Shown here piece by piece: positions 16,985 to 26,289 of a stretch of 64,000 nucleotides of DNA. The stretch is from the NCBI GenBank assembly GCA_024236175.1, contig JACKKY010000003.1:248001-312000 (forward strand). The letters are read 5' to 3'. Source of the stretch: Novosphingobium sp. (lineage in GTDB: Bacteria; Pseudomonadota; Alphaproteobacteria; Sphingomonadales; Sphingomonadaceae). The number at the start of each line of letters is the position of its first letter. The stretch's first letter is position 1. A model generated the notes under the pieces. The model did no database searches, was not told the origin of the DNA, and saw nothing but the letters and a program-made list of their open reading frames with translations. Made by a program: the position numbers and the translations under genes.

Positions 16985-18457
16985 CTATGTTTTTTCCATC
17001 GCCGCGATCCTGTCGTCTCGCAACCGGCTGCGGCGCGCCTTGCCTGCCTCGTCACGAAGGGGTTCACTCGTGAACTCGATGGTGCGGGGGAGCTTGTATG
17101 AAACCAGACGCTCCTTCGCGAAGGCGATGAGCTCATCGGCGGCGGGATTCGCCCCGTCCTCCGGCTTGACGATGCCGTGCACGCGTGCGCCGAGATCGGG
17201 ATCGGGCAGGCCGATGACGATCGCCTCGGCCACCTCGGGATGTTCGAGCAGCGCCGCTTCCACTTCCGCCGGGTAGATATTGCGACCGGCGGACAGGATC
17301 AGGTCAGTGCGCCGGTCGGCGATGTAGAGATAGCCGTCCTCATCGACCCAGCCGTAGTCGCCGAAAGATTCGAAGCCGTCCGGCAGCCGGCGGGAGTCGG
17401 AGCCGACGTAATGATAGCTCGGCTTGCCCGGCTCCGCGCCCACCCTGCGCATATAGATTTCGCCGACTTCGCCGGGCGGAAGCGCATTCCCGTCGTCGCC
17501 GAGGATCAGGATCTCGCCGCCTGCCGGCCGTCCGACGGAGCCGCGGTGCTCAAGCCATTCCACTCCGTTGAGCTGGGTCGTGCAGAAGCCTTCGGTTCCG
17601 CCGTACATTTCCCAGATGCGCTCCGGGCCCAGCCAGTCGATCCAGAACTCCTTGAGCCAGGGCGGGATCGGCGCCGCCGTGTGCCAGACCGTTTCGAGCG
17701 AGGACATGTCCCGCGCCTTGTGGAGCTCGTCGGGCAGCCGGGCGATGCGGTTCATCATCGTCGGCACCAGGCTGACCCACTGCACACGGTAGCGTTCGAC
17801 CAGCGTCAGGAATTCCTCGGCATCGAACCTGGCCATGCCGACAACCGAAGTCCCGTGAAGCATCATCATATGCGTCATGGCGAAGGGGAAGTTGTGATAG
17901 AGCGGGGCGGGGTTCAGCATCACGCCGTCCCTGGGCATGCCCAGCCCGCGCACGGCATCGTCCATACGCGCCGGGTGATGGTCGACGATCAGCTTGGGCC
18001 GCCCGGTCGATCCGCCCGACGTCATGGCCTTCCAGCTCGGTGCCTCGACGCTCGCGAGTGGCGCATTTTCAGGATGGTCGCGGCCGAAGTCTGCGGGCAG
18101 GGCGCCAAGCGCTGTCTGCAGGTCGGGATCGGCGACGACGACCGCTCTGGGCTCGGCCAGTTCGAGGATCGCGTTCAGCTCGGCCGCCGGCAGGCGCGGG
18201 GACACGACTGCCGGCGTCGCGCCCAGTTTCCAGATCGCGAAAGTCAGCTCGTAGAATGCGTTGCAGTTGGGCAGGGCAAGCACGACGCGATCGCCCCGGG
18301 CCACTCCCAGGCCGGCAAGGGCATGGGCGCGGCGCAGCGTGCGTTCGGCCAGTTCGCCCCAGCCGATCGCATCGTCGCCGTGGCGCAAGGCCCAGCGGTC
18401 GGCCCCAAGCCGATCCGCGTTGCGCTCGGGCACGTCTCCCAGCAGGACTTCGGCCAT
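16985..18457 (-). CDS. AMP-forming acyl-CoA synthetase/ligase
   Basis: The 490-aa ANL-superfamily ligase shows the ATP loop TSGGSTGRPKLIVDHHP, WEMYGGTEGF, GDYGWVDEDGYLYIADRRTD and a C-terminal EAGKARRSRL with the catalytic lysine. The start at 18457 gives the normal length; the longer frame to 18640 overlaps the upstream hydratase. It follows the hydratase stop by four bases, so the pair repeats the ligase-plus-crotonase arrangement at 10904-13254 in reverse order. It presumably activates a different carboxylate from the first ligase. Confidence 0.9.
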   Translation of the reverse strand: MAEVLLGDVPERNADRLGADRWALRHGDDAIGWGELAERTLRRAHALAGLGVARGDRVVLALPNCNAFYELTFAIWKLGATPAVVSPRLPAAELNAILELAEPRAVVVADPDLQTALGALPADFGRDHPENAPLASVEAPSWKAMTSGGSTGRPKLIVDHHPARMDDAVRGLGMPRDGVMLNPAPLYHNFPFAMTHMMMLHGTSVVGMARFDAEEFLTLVERYRVQWVSLVPTMMNRIARLPDELHKARDMSSLETVWHTAAPIPPWLKEFWIDWLGPERIWEMYGGTEGFCTTQLNGVEWLEHRGSVGRPAGGEILILGDDGNALPPGEVGEIYMRRVGAEPGKPSYHYVGSDSRRLPDGFESFGDYGWVDEDGYLYIADRRTDLILSAGRNIYPAEVEAALLEHPEVAEAIVIGLPDPDLGARVHGIVKPEDGANPAADELIAFAKERLVSYKLPRTIEFTSEPLRDEAGKARRSRLRDDRIAAMEKT

Positions 18458-18461
18458 CCGT

Positions 18462-19358
18462 TCAGCCCTTGGCCATTTCTTTGTCGCGGCCCGCCGCAAG
18501 CGCGGCCTCCAGGTGCTTGCGCACGCTATCGGGAAGCTTGGTGATGTCGATTGGGAAACCATGAACGAGCATGTTCTGGAGGTGCCCGATCTGGTGATTG
18601 GCGAAAGCCGACTGCATCGCCTGCTTGCGCCCCATGGCATCCTGCGCCGCGTTGACCGAATCCTTGATAAGCTTGAGCGTGAAACGGTCGGTTCTTGCGA
18701 TCTCCTCGGCCAGCTCCAGTGCGCGGGCGTCGAGCTGGTCGCGCGGCACCACCTCGTTGACCATGCCGGCCGCCGCTGCCGCGTGTGCGGAAAGCCAGCC
18801 GCCGGTGAACAGGAATTGCTTGGCGCGCCTCACTCCCAGCTCGAAGGGATGATTGAAGAATTCGACGCCCGGCACGCCCATGTCGGAGCCGGTGTTATCG
18901 CGGAAGCGCGCGTCGTCCGCGGCGATGATGATGTCGGCCATCCACATCAGCATCAGGCCGCCGGAAATGACGCTGCCCTGGACTGCGGCGACCACTGGCT
19001 TGGGCGCATTGCGCCAGCGCTCCGTCATCTCGAGGTAGACTTCGCGCTCACGGCTGTAGATGCCCTCCCAGCCCGGCGAGCCGTATTGGCTCCACATCGT
19101 TGCCCTCTCCTCGGGCGGCGCCATGGCAGGCTCCGACATCGACAGGTCGTGCCCGGCGCTGAAATGATCGCCTGCCGCCGCGAGGACGATGACGCTGATC
19201 GCGTCATCCTCGCAGGCCCGCTTCAGCGCCTGGTCGAGGTGATAGGTCATCAGCGTGCCCTGCGCATTGCGCTTCTGCGGCCGGTCGAGAACGATGTGGG
19301 CGATTTTGGGCGCCGGCGTTTCGTACCGCACCTGCGGCGGCTCTCCCGTCTTGGTCAT
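18462..19358 (-). CDS. Enoyl-CoA hydratase/isomerase (crotonase) family protein
   Basis: The 298-aa crotonase has the first oxyanion segment DHFSAGHDLS, the second AVQGSVISGGLMLMWMADIIIAADDA, and the long form of the crotonase core (FRDNTGSDMGVPGVEFFNHP) also seen in hydratases of steroid or aromatic side-chain pathways. Canonical catalytic glutamates are not obvious at both positions, so isomerase or other crotonase chemistry is possible. The start at 19358 has AAAGGAAAG upstream; the extension to 19466 is arginine-rich and unsupported. It heads the minus operon that ends at 14302. Confidence 0.88.
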   Translation of the reverse strand: MTKTGEPPQVRYETPAPKIAHIVLDRPQKRNAQGTLMTYHLDQALKRACEDDAISVIVLAAAGDHFSAGHDLSMSEPAMAPPEERATMWSQYGSPGWEGIYSREREVYLEMTERWRNAPKPVVAAVQGSVISGGLMLMWMADIIIAADDARFRDNTGSDMGVPGVEFFNHPFELGVRRAKQFLFTGGWLSAHAAAAAGMVNEVVPRDQLDARALELAEEIARTDRFTLKLIKDSVNAAQDAMGRKQAMQSAFANHQIGHLQNMLVHGFPIDITKLPDSVRKHLEAALAAGRDKEMAKG

Positions 19359-19521
19359 GGCTTTCCTTTCCCTGCAGTTAAACCTCGCAGAAATCTCCGA
19401 TCGCAATGAGAATATCGGCCGGGCTGGTGCGAGCAAGCGAATTGGCGCCAGCCCCCCCTTGCGCAAGGGGCCCGCCGCCGGTAAACGCCGCCCCTGCCCG
19501 AGGGCCCGGCCCTCCCGGTGC

Positions 19522-19597
19522 GCCGCAGTAGCTCAGCTGGTAGAGCACGACATTCGTAATGTTGGGGTCGGGGGTTCGAGTCCCTTCTGCGGCACCA
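19522..19597 (+). tRNA. tRNA-Thr (anticodon CGU)
   Basis: A full cloverleaf can be drawn. The acceptor stem is GCCGCAG (19522-19528) with CTGCGGC (19587-19593), discriminator A, and CCA encoded at 19595-19597. The D arm is AGCTCAGCTGGTAGAGC and the T arm contains GGTTCGAGTC. The anticodon stem is CGACA/TGTTG around loop TTCGTAA, giving anticodon CGU, which reads ACG (threonine). tRNA 3-prime ends are common integration sites, but no repeat of this 3-prime end was found elsewhere in the window. Confidence 0.95.
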
Positions 19598-20105
19598 CCA
19601 GTTTTGTGGATTTTTACAAGTGAATCTAGATGCTTAAGGGCAAAGGGTCTTAAAGCCGTAACGCTGATTTTTCCCTTGTTGCTGGCGTTTGACCCACGGG
19701 GCACCTCCAATAGAGGGCACATGCCTTACGGATTATCGCTGAAAATCATACAGTTGAACATACTGTTGCGCTGATCGTGGCCCACGGAGCGGGGTAGAGT
19801 TCCTAAGTTTTGATCCAATCGCCGGTGTTTTACAAAGAAGTTGCCATGTGGGTCGAGCTTGGGTCCTGTTTGGGCATCTGCGCAGCGACGCGGTCTGCAA
19901 CCAACGGCAGCTTGCGGCCCGATCCTGGCCATTGCGGACGTTGACACCTCATCCTGATCGTCAACATTTGGCAAACGGCACGTTGCTTTCGGCGGGAGCT
20001 CCGCCAATTCGATTACCTGCGTGCATTGAAGTCTGAACAAGAAGGCATTTCAACCGAAGCCCTCAGCCTCGCATCATCCGGCCAGAAGCAACGATGGAGG
20101 CACGG
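19598..20105. other. Non-coding stretch between tRNA-Thr and the ndh remnant
   Basis: This 508-base stretch is less GC-rich at its left end (19598-19850). No frame in it has a credible start or recognisable domain. The minus-strand frame 19726-20040 reads like low-complexity noise. A GC-rich near-palindrome lies around 19998 (GGCGGGAGCTCCGCC). No integrase or transposase remnant could be identified. Confidence 0.5.
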
Positions 20106-21065
20106 ATGAATTTGGCAGGACAGTTGGTAGCGGGGGCTTTAGGCAGAGCAGGCAAAGACGCGGAACCCAGCGTCCAGCCTGACCCCGTAGTAGGCGAGGC
20201 GAGGGCCTCGGTTCCGACAGCCGTCCCCCGTGTCGTCATTATCGGAGCAGGTTTTGGCGGACTGGCCGCGGCCAGGGCCCTTGCCGACGCCCCGGTCGAG
20301 GTAACGGTGATAGACAAGCGCAACCATCACCTTTTCCAGCCGCTGCTCTATCAGGTCGCGACGGCGGCGCTCTCGCCGGCGGACATAGCAGGGCCTATCC
20401 GGTCAATCCTGTGCCGCCAGAGCAACGCGCAGGTTCTGCTCGACAGCGTGACAGCCATCGATGCCGGAGCGCGCGAGGTGGCGCTTGCAAGCGGCAAGCG
20501 GCTGGGTTTCGACTGGCTCATCGTTGCGACCGGCGCGTGCGGAAACAGAAACGGACAAGGCGAAGCGCGATGCGCTCCTCACATTCTCAGTGATCGGCGG
20601 AGGGCCAACCGGCGTGGAAATGGCCGGCGCAATTGCAGAGCTGGCGCACCGCTCGGCAAGCAAGGACTTCCGCTCCATAACGCCGCATTGTTCCCGCGTC
20701 GTCCTGATCCACCGTGGAAAGCGCCTGCTTCAGGCATTTCCCGAAACGCTATCGCAGGCGGCGCTCAACGACATTTGCAAGCTTGGCGTCGATGTGCGGC
20801 TGGGCAAGGCCGTGACCTCGATCGGCGATGACCATGTGATGATCGACGATGAGCTCATCCCGGCCAACACAATTGTCTGGGCCACCGGCGTCAAGGCTTC
20901 CCCGGCCGCGCAATGGTTGGGATGCGAGGCGGACTCGTCCGGCCGCGTTATCGTCGACGAGACACTGCGCACCCAAGCCTCCGACCGGATTTTCGTGATC
21001 GGGGACACCGCCCACTGCACAGATCCCGACGGCAGGCCGCTGCCCGGCATAGCACCCGTCGCCTG
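20106..21065 (+). pseudogene. ndh: Type II NADH dehydrogenase, decayed
   Basis: The start at 20106 has a good GGAGG site. The first frame encodes the FAD-binding fold (VVIIGAGFGGLAAARAL) and continues through KRNHHLFQPLLYQVATAALSP to LIVATGA at about 20537. The homology then resumes in another frame at about 20542 with ETDKAKRDALLTF and the NADH-binding fold VIGGGPTGVEMAGAIAEL, up to IFVIGDTAHC and PLPGIAPVA at about 21063. Compared with the family, about 40 residues between the two folds are missing and the frame shifts. After 21065 the C-terminal membrane-binding region (more than 100 residues) is replaced by unrelated sequence. The gene cannot make a working enzyme. Confidence 0.85.
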
Positions 21066-21219
21066 GGAGCCGATCAATCCGATATTCGCGCCCCTTGCAT
21101 CGATGTCGGCGAATGTCGCTAGCTGCCGGTCGTTAATACGTAGGGCCATCAACTGCGGGAGAATTTGTATTCGTCAAACTGAAATTGCCTCAGGGATGGC
21201 GAGTCCTTATGATGTTCAT

Positions 21220-21603
21220 ATGGGAAGAATCATTCTCGCTGATGATGACGAAATTGTCGGGGAAATCGTTTCATCTGCGCTCATGTCGGCAGGCCATGCC
21301 GTCGGCTGGCTTCAAGATGGCAAGGAGGCGCTTGACGCGATGCTGTTCAGGCCGCCCGATCTCGCGATCCTAGATGTACACATGCCGGAAATGAGCGGTT
21401 TCGAAACGCTGCGAAAGATGCGCCAGAGGACTGAACTGGCATCGGTTCCGGTGCTGATGCTCACGGTCGTGGAAGGCGAGGGCGACCAGCGGATTGCCTA
21501 TTTCGACGGGGCGAACGACTATATGACCAAACCGTTCGATCCTGACGAACTTGTCGTACGGGCGGAAACCCTCATGGACAAATTCAAGGGCGCCAAATCC
21601 TAG
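21220..21603 (+). CDS. Single-domain response regulator (CheY-like receiver)
   Basis: This 127-aa stand-alone receiver domain has the acidic pocket Asp8-Asp10, phospho-acceptor Asp52 (LAILDVHMP), Thr82 (MLTVVEG) and Lys104 (YMTKPFDPDE). It has no output domain, so it probably passes phosphate to, or is read by, a partner. The hybrid kinase encoded convergently 34 bp away, which ends in an Hpt domain, is the obvious candidate partner. MGRIILADDDE at 21220 is the typical beginning of the fold; an upstream ATG at 21196 adds eight residues. It follows the ndh remnant and may have been placed here by the same rearrangement. Confidence 0.88.
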   Translation: MGRIILADDDEIVGEIVSSALMSAGHAVGWLQDGKEALDAMLFRPPDLAILDVHMPEMSGFETLRKMRQRTELASVPVLMLTVVEGEGDQRIAYFDGANDYMTKPFDPDELVVRAETLMDKFKGAKS

Positions 21604-21636
21604 GTTGACCTTGATTGTCGGCACAATTGAAGGTCA

Positions 21637-24600
21637 TCAAGCCGCGCGGCGAGACGCTTTTTCACGACAGGCCCTGACAAATTGCTGAAAGCAGGACAGT
21701 GAGTGCCGGACCTTGGCCTGCCGCTCGCCCGGTTCCGAGGCCTTCAACTCGCGTTCGAGTTCGCCGGCGAGCTTGCCCAACTCCGCATCGCCGAACATGC
21801 CGGCTGTTCCGGCGAGCTTGTGGAGCTTTGCAATCAGATCGTTCCAGATTTTCTCGCTAGGCTCCGGTTCTGCCGTCAGCACGTCTTCCAGAAAGGCCAA
21901 TGTTTCGTTCGTTCGCTCAAGATATTTGCCCGAAAGACGAGAAGTTGCTGCCGGCAAGGCTCGTTCGGCCGGCTTATCGTCACCACCGGTGGCTTGGTCC
22001 GCGTCTAGCCATCGCTCAAGAGCTGCACGCAGGTTGCGCAAGTGTACCGGCTTCGCAACGTGCGATTGCATTCCGGCTTGAAGACACGCGGAGATATCTT
22101 CCGGATAGGCATTTGCGCTCAGGGCGATGATCGGAAGTTCGGCCGGCCCGATTCCGCGGGCGCGGATCTGGCGGGTGGCATCCAGGCCATCGAGCACCGG
22201 CATGCGTATGTCCATGAAGACGAGCGAATAAGGCCTCCGATCGATGATGGCCTGAGCAATCATCTGGACTGCCTCTTCGCCGTTGATCGCCACGTCGGGC
22301 CGGTAGCCGATCGTTTCCAGCATCTGGGTCACGAGTTCGCGGTTGATGTCGTGATCTTCCACCAGCAGGATCCTGGCGGAGGCATCGATGTCCTCGTGAA
22401 CCTCCGGCCGTTGCGTGACCGACTCTTGCGGAACCGCGTCATCGACCGACTCTAAGGGAATTTCCAAGGTCACCGTGGTTCCCAGTCCGGGCTCGCTCAC
22501 CAGCGTGAGCTGGCCGTGCATGAGCTTTGCCAGTTCATTGGCGATTGCCAGTCCCAGACCCGTCCCGGCATACTTCCTGTTGTTGGCGGCCTCGGCCTGG
22601 ACGAACTGGTCGAAGATCGTGGCCTGCAGGCCTTCCTCTATGCCGATGCCGCTGTCGGCGACTTCGATGACGATGGAATCGTCGATCCGTTTGGCACCCA
22701 CCGAGACATGGCCGGAATCCGTGAATTTTATCGCGTTGCCCAGCAGGTTGAAGACGATCTGACGCAGCCGGACCGGGTCGGCCATGATCACACCCGGAAG
22801 CGAATGCTCGATATGCAGCTCCACCGGCAGCTCCTTCTGCAAGGCGATCGGTTCGAGCTGTTTGACCCACTGGGTGAGTTCCGCGCGCAGATCGAGCGGT
22901 TCCTCGAAGATCTGCAGACGTCCTGCCTCGATTTTCGAAAGGTCGAGAATGTCATTGAGCAGACTCATCATCGACCGGCTGGATTCGAGCACGAGATCAA
23001 GTTGCTTGCGCTGGGTTTCGTTGAGATCGCCGGCGAGTAGCAACTCGGTGAAGCCGATGACGCCGTTCATCGGTGTACGGATTTCGTGGCTCATATTGGC
23101 AAGGAATTCGGACTTTGATCTGGTGGCTGCTTCCGCGCGGCTCAGAGCATCCCCGATTTCTTGCTGGAGCCTCTTGTGTTCGTCGACGTTGCGCAGGGCA
23201 ACAATATATCCGGTCAGTTCGCCGGTCTGCGGATCGCGCACACTTGCGCCATGAGCCTCAAGCCAGGTCCATCGGCGTGTCACTCCGTGAACGATCCGGT
23301 ACGACATGATCGTCCGTTCGCTTTCACCGGTCAGGAGCTCGTTGTACTCTGTGCGGGTTGCGTCGCGGTCGTCCGGATGAATATATTCGCCGAGCTGGTT
23401 TGACATGATGATGTCCGAGGAATAGCCGACCAGGTCTTCCATCGACCTTGAAGCGTAGGTGGTCTTGCCGTCGGGCGAAACGCGCATGACGCCATCGGTC
23501 ATGTTGTCGACCAGGAAGGCGAGCTGCTCATCACGCTCCGCCACCGCGAGTTCGGCAAGCTTGCGGTCGGTATTGTCGATGGCGACCCCGATGAACCCTA
23601 CCTGATTTCCCTTTTCGTCCAGTTCGGGCACGCTGAGAAGGTCCACCCATTTCGTGGTCCCATCGGACCTTTGCAGGCGAAACTCCGTGCGAAGTTCAAG
23701 GGCATTGTCGATCGCAGACATCCACTCGCCATAGACCTTGGCCTTGTCGTCGGGGTGGATCACCGCCAGCCATCCGCTGCCCAGAGCTTCCTGGGCGCTC
23801 AGTCCGGTTGTCTTCAGCCAGGATTCGTTGACGAAGGTGCAGAAGCCGAAGGGATCCGTCCGGAAAATGCCCGCCGGCGAAAGGCCCGCCAATGCGCTGA
23901 ATCTCTTCTCGCTTTCGCCCAGGGCCTCCAGCGCGTGCTGCAGCCCCTTTTCCCGGTCGACGAGCTCCCTCGTCTGCAGCTCGACCTGACGGCTGACATC
24001 GGCCTGTTTTCTGGTGTAGAACAGCAGAAGTACAGCGAACATGAACGTAAGGCAGAGTCCGCCGGCGAGGATCAGCCATGGTTCGCGCGAAGAGGTCTGT
24101 GCGGAAAAGGCAGGCGTGCTTGTCCAGCTGATCGTCCAGTCCTGCTCCATCAGCGAGATCGTCTTGGTCACCCGGTAGTCGGGATGCGCGTTCGTGTCTC
24201 CGCCGCTGGCGTAGATCAGCTTGTCTTCCGAGGCGGTCCGGCCATCGTAGATCCTGATATCGAGCGTCTCGCCCTGGCTCGCCGTCAGGTCTTCCATGAA
24301 ACGGCGGGCAATGAAGGGCGCATATATCCAGCCGCGGAACTTGGCGCGCCGATCGGCTGCGGTCGCCGGTGCCGAACCTTTGGCGTAAAGCGGCCTGAGC
24401 AGCAGAAAGCCCGGGGTCTTCTGTGCATCCTGCACCAGGAAGATGCGCTTCGTGATAGTCGCCTCGCCGGTATTGCGGGCATGGATCGCGGCTTCGCGCC
24501 GATGCTTTTCGAAAGCGATGTCGAGACCGACGGCCTGCCGGTTGATCTCCCTCGGCTCGATATAGGCGATCAGGAATATTTCGTCCCGCTGCGTGTCGGG

Positions 24601-25575
24601 ATGCGCCCGTTCTATGTCGGCACCGGCCTGTTTCATGCTTGCGAGGAATTGCGGCAGCCGGTCGCGCCGCACCGGCACGATCAGGCCGAGGCCGTTGATA
24701 CCCGGCAGGGACTTCTCGATGTTCAGTTGATCAACAAAAGCGCGCCAGTCGGGGAGTGACACTTCGTCGGAGGCGGTGAACAGGGCCGCGCCGCCGTCCA
24801 GGCTCTGCTCGTAGGATTCGAGCCGGTGCTCCAGCGCCTGCTCGCTGTCGGCGGCAAGCGCCTCGAACGCCTTCTGGTTCCTCTCGAAGGTGGTGATCGA
24901 AGTGACGTTCCACGCCGCCAGAGTGGCCGCCAGCAGGACGATCAGCCCCAGTCCCATGGTCGGTGTGAGGGCCGCCACCGGCCGCTGCTTCCACAGCATC
25001 GACCAGTTGTTCCACGGGCATAGCAGGGCGATCGGCACGACGACGAGGATGCCCATCATGTCCCCGGTCCACCAGGTCAGCCAGTTGGTGAGGATATTGC
25101 GGGGCTGCACGGCGTCGGCCGCGATCAGGGTTCCGACCCCGACGCTGGGCGCCACAAGGCAGGCAAGCGGTCCTGCAAGGGCGGCGAACTGCAGGACGTT
25201 GCCCGGTTTCTCGAAGGCTATCGGCGAGCCGAACTTCCATCTGACCAGCCTTACGGCCAGCACGGTCTGCACGGTCGATCCCGTGGCGATGCCGGCGGCG
25301 ATCAGCAGCGAAGCGAGGCTCGGATCGCCGGCATCGCCATTGCTCCCGACAAGGATATTGACGCAAAGGGAACCGATCCAGATGCCCGGCCACAGCCTTT
25401 GTCCGAAAATGAGCAGGGCCGCGAGCGCCATTCCCGAAGCGGGCCAGATGATCGTCGCGTAGCCCGGCGGCACCGCCAGCTGCAGTCCGATCAATCCCAG
25501 CGTCGCATAGAGCAAGGCGACCGCAGCCATCGGTGCGAGCGTGCGCCTCGCGCTATTTCTCCAGTCGGTTGCCAT
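21637..25575 (-). CDS. Hybrid sensor histidine kinase (MASE1-CHASE-PAS-PAS-HisKA-HATPase-REC-Hpt)
   Basis: The 1312-aa multidomain phosphorelay kinase begins with an N-terminal MASE1-like multi-pass membrane sensor (about 12-205) and a periplasmic CHASE-like domain (about 250-465), then a transmembrane helix (about 500-520). Two PAS domains follow (about 555-675 and 680-800). The HisKA phospho-acceptor is His830 in FLANMSHEIRTP, and the HATPase core is about 935-1050 (DSGIGIEEGL, TGLGLAIA). The receiver has Asp1122 (VFMDIRMPVLDG) and the C-terminal Hpt has His1252 (LHKLAGTAGMFG). All phosphorelay residues are present. The GAF gene 17 bp upstream is probably co-transcribed. The signal is unknown; CHASE and MASE1 sense extracytoplasmic or membrane cues. 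Confidence 0.93.
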   Translation of the reverse strand: MATDWRNSARRTLAPMAAVALLYATLGLIGLQLAVPPGYATIIWPASGMALAALLIFGQRLWPGIWIGSLCVNILVGSNGDAGDPSLASLLIAAGIATGSTVQTVLAVRLVRWKFGSPIAFEKPGNVLQFAALAGPLACLVAPSVGVGTLIAADAVQPRNILTNWLTWWTGDMMGILVVVPIALLCPWNNWSMLWKQRPVAALTPTMGLGLIVLLAATLAAWNVTSITTFERNQKAFEALAADSEQALEHRLESYEQSLDGGAALFTASDEVSLPDWRAFVDQLNIEKSLPGINGLGLIVPVRRDRLPQFLASMKQAGADIERAHPDTQRDEIFLIAYIEPREINRQAVGLDIAFEKHRREAAIHARNTGEATITKRIFLVQDAQKTPGFLLLRPLYAKGSAPATAADRRAKFRGWIYAPFIARRFMEDLTASQGETLDIRIYDGRTASEDKLIYASGGDTNAHPDYRVTKTISLMEQDWTISWTSTPAFSAQTSSREPWLILAGGLCLTFMFAVLLLFYTRKQADVSRQVELQTRELVDREKGLQHALEALGESEKRFSALAGLSPAGIFRTDPFGFCTFVNESWLKTTGLSAQEALGSGWLAVIHPDDKAKVYGEWMSAIDNALELRTEFRLQRSDGTTKWVDLLSVPELDEKGNQVGFIGVAIDNTDRKLAELAVAERDEQLAFLVDNMTDGVMRVSPDGKTTYASRSMEDLVGYSSDIIMSNQLGEYIHPDDRDATRTEYNELLTGESERTIMSYRIVHGVTRRWTWLEAHGASVRDPQTGELTGYIVALRNVDEHKRLQQEIGDALSRAEAATRSKSEFLANMSHEIRTPMNGVIGFTELLLAGDLNETQRKQLDLVLESSRSMMSLLNDILDLSKIEAGRLQIFEEPLDLRAELTQWVKQLEPIALQKELPVELHIEHSLPGVIMADPVRLRQIVFNLLGNAIKFTDSGHVSVGAKRIDDSIVIEVADSGIGIEEGLQATIFDQFVQAEAANNRKYAGTGLGLAIANELAKLMHGQLTLVSEPGLGTTVTLEIPLESVDDAVPQESVTQRPEVHEDIDASARILLVEDHDINRELVTQMLETIGYRPDVAINGEEAVQMIAQAIIDRRPYSLVFMDIRMPVLDGLDATRQIRARGIGPAELPIIALSANAYPEDISACLQAGMQSHVAKPVHLRNLRAALERWLDADQATGGDDKPAERALPAATSRLSGKYLERTNETLAFLEDVLTAEPEPSEKIWNDLIAKLHKLAGTAGMFGDAELGKLAGELERELKASEPGERQAKVRHSLSCFQQFVRACREKASRRAA

Positions 25576-25592
25576 GGCTGACGCCGGTACGC

Positions 25593-26105
25593 TCAGGGTT
25601 GCGCGAGTTCGCGGCTCGCACCGCCGGCCACGGACCTAGCCTTCCTTGCCTCCAGCACGGCGATCACCCGGTCGGCCATATCCTCGAGCTTCCTCTGGTC
25701 TTCGCGGGGAAAGTCCGGCCGGGAATGCGTGTCGATCACGCACAATGTGCCGATATGGAGTCCGGATTCGGTTCGCAGTGGCGCTCCAGCATAGAAACGA
25801 ATGAGCGGACTGCCGGTTACCAGCGGATTGTTCTTGAAGCGGTCATCTTCGGTCGCGTCGGAAACGACAAGTGTGCGCCCCTCGTGGACGGCGTGCGTAC
25901 AGAAGGATATCGACCGCGGTGTTTCCTCGGCTTCAATTCCGATTTTCGCTTTGAACCATTGGCGATTCTCGTCGACGAGGGAAATCAACGCGATAGGCGC
26001 ATCGAAGCTTTGCGCGGCCTCCCGCACGATGGCATCGAACTCAGGTTCCGGTGGAGTATCGAGAATGCCGTAGCCCCGCAGGGCAGCAAGCCGAACATTT
26101 TCCAT
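25593..26105 (-). CDS. GAF domain protein
   Basis: The 170-aa protein consists almost wholly of one GAF domain, of the type often preceding GGDEF or kinase modules: LRGYGILDTPPEPEFDAIVREAA, PIALISLVDENRQWFKAKIG, SFCTHAVHEG, FYAGAPLRTESGLHIGTLCVID. No output domain follows. The start at 26105 (MENVR) has GAGG at eight bases; 26117 is a slightly longer alternative. Being the first gene of the kinase operon, it may act as a soluble sensor or input subunit for the hybrid kinase. That link is inference from adjacency. Confidence 0.87.
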   Translation of the reverse strand: MENVRLAALRGYGILDTPPEPEFDAIVREAAQSFDAPIALISLVDENRQWFKAKIGIEAEETPRSISFCTHAVHEGRTLVVSDATEDDRFKNNPLVTGSPLIRFYAGAPLRTESGLHIGTLCVIDTHSRPDFPREDQRKLEDMADRVIAVLEARKARSVAGGASRELAQP

Positions 26106-26289
26106 AAGTGACCTCAAGATTTGTACTGAGTCCTGATAAGCTGCGGATGTAATTGTGTGGTTAACGTGTGAATGGTCGCGGTAAGGCGTGTCACGGGAAG
26201 GAGGATCGTCTCGCTACCCGCCGGCTCACTGGCGAGCCGACTGATCCACCCCACGGGCCTTGCGGTGGTCGAGTTCCGAGATTGATCCG

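Noticed and set aside
17177..18544. 455-aa plus-strand open frame
   Set aside because: Antisense of the acyl-CoA ligase; no motifs.
19522..19597. tRNA-Thr as an attachment site of a genomic island
   Set aside because: No integrase gene and no second copy of the tRNA 3-prime end were seen in the window, so an island cannot be claimed.
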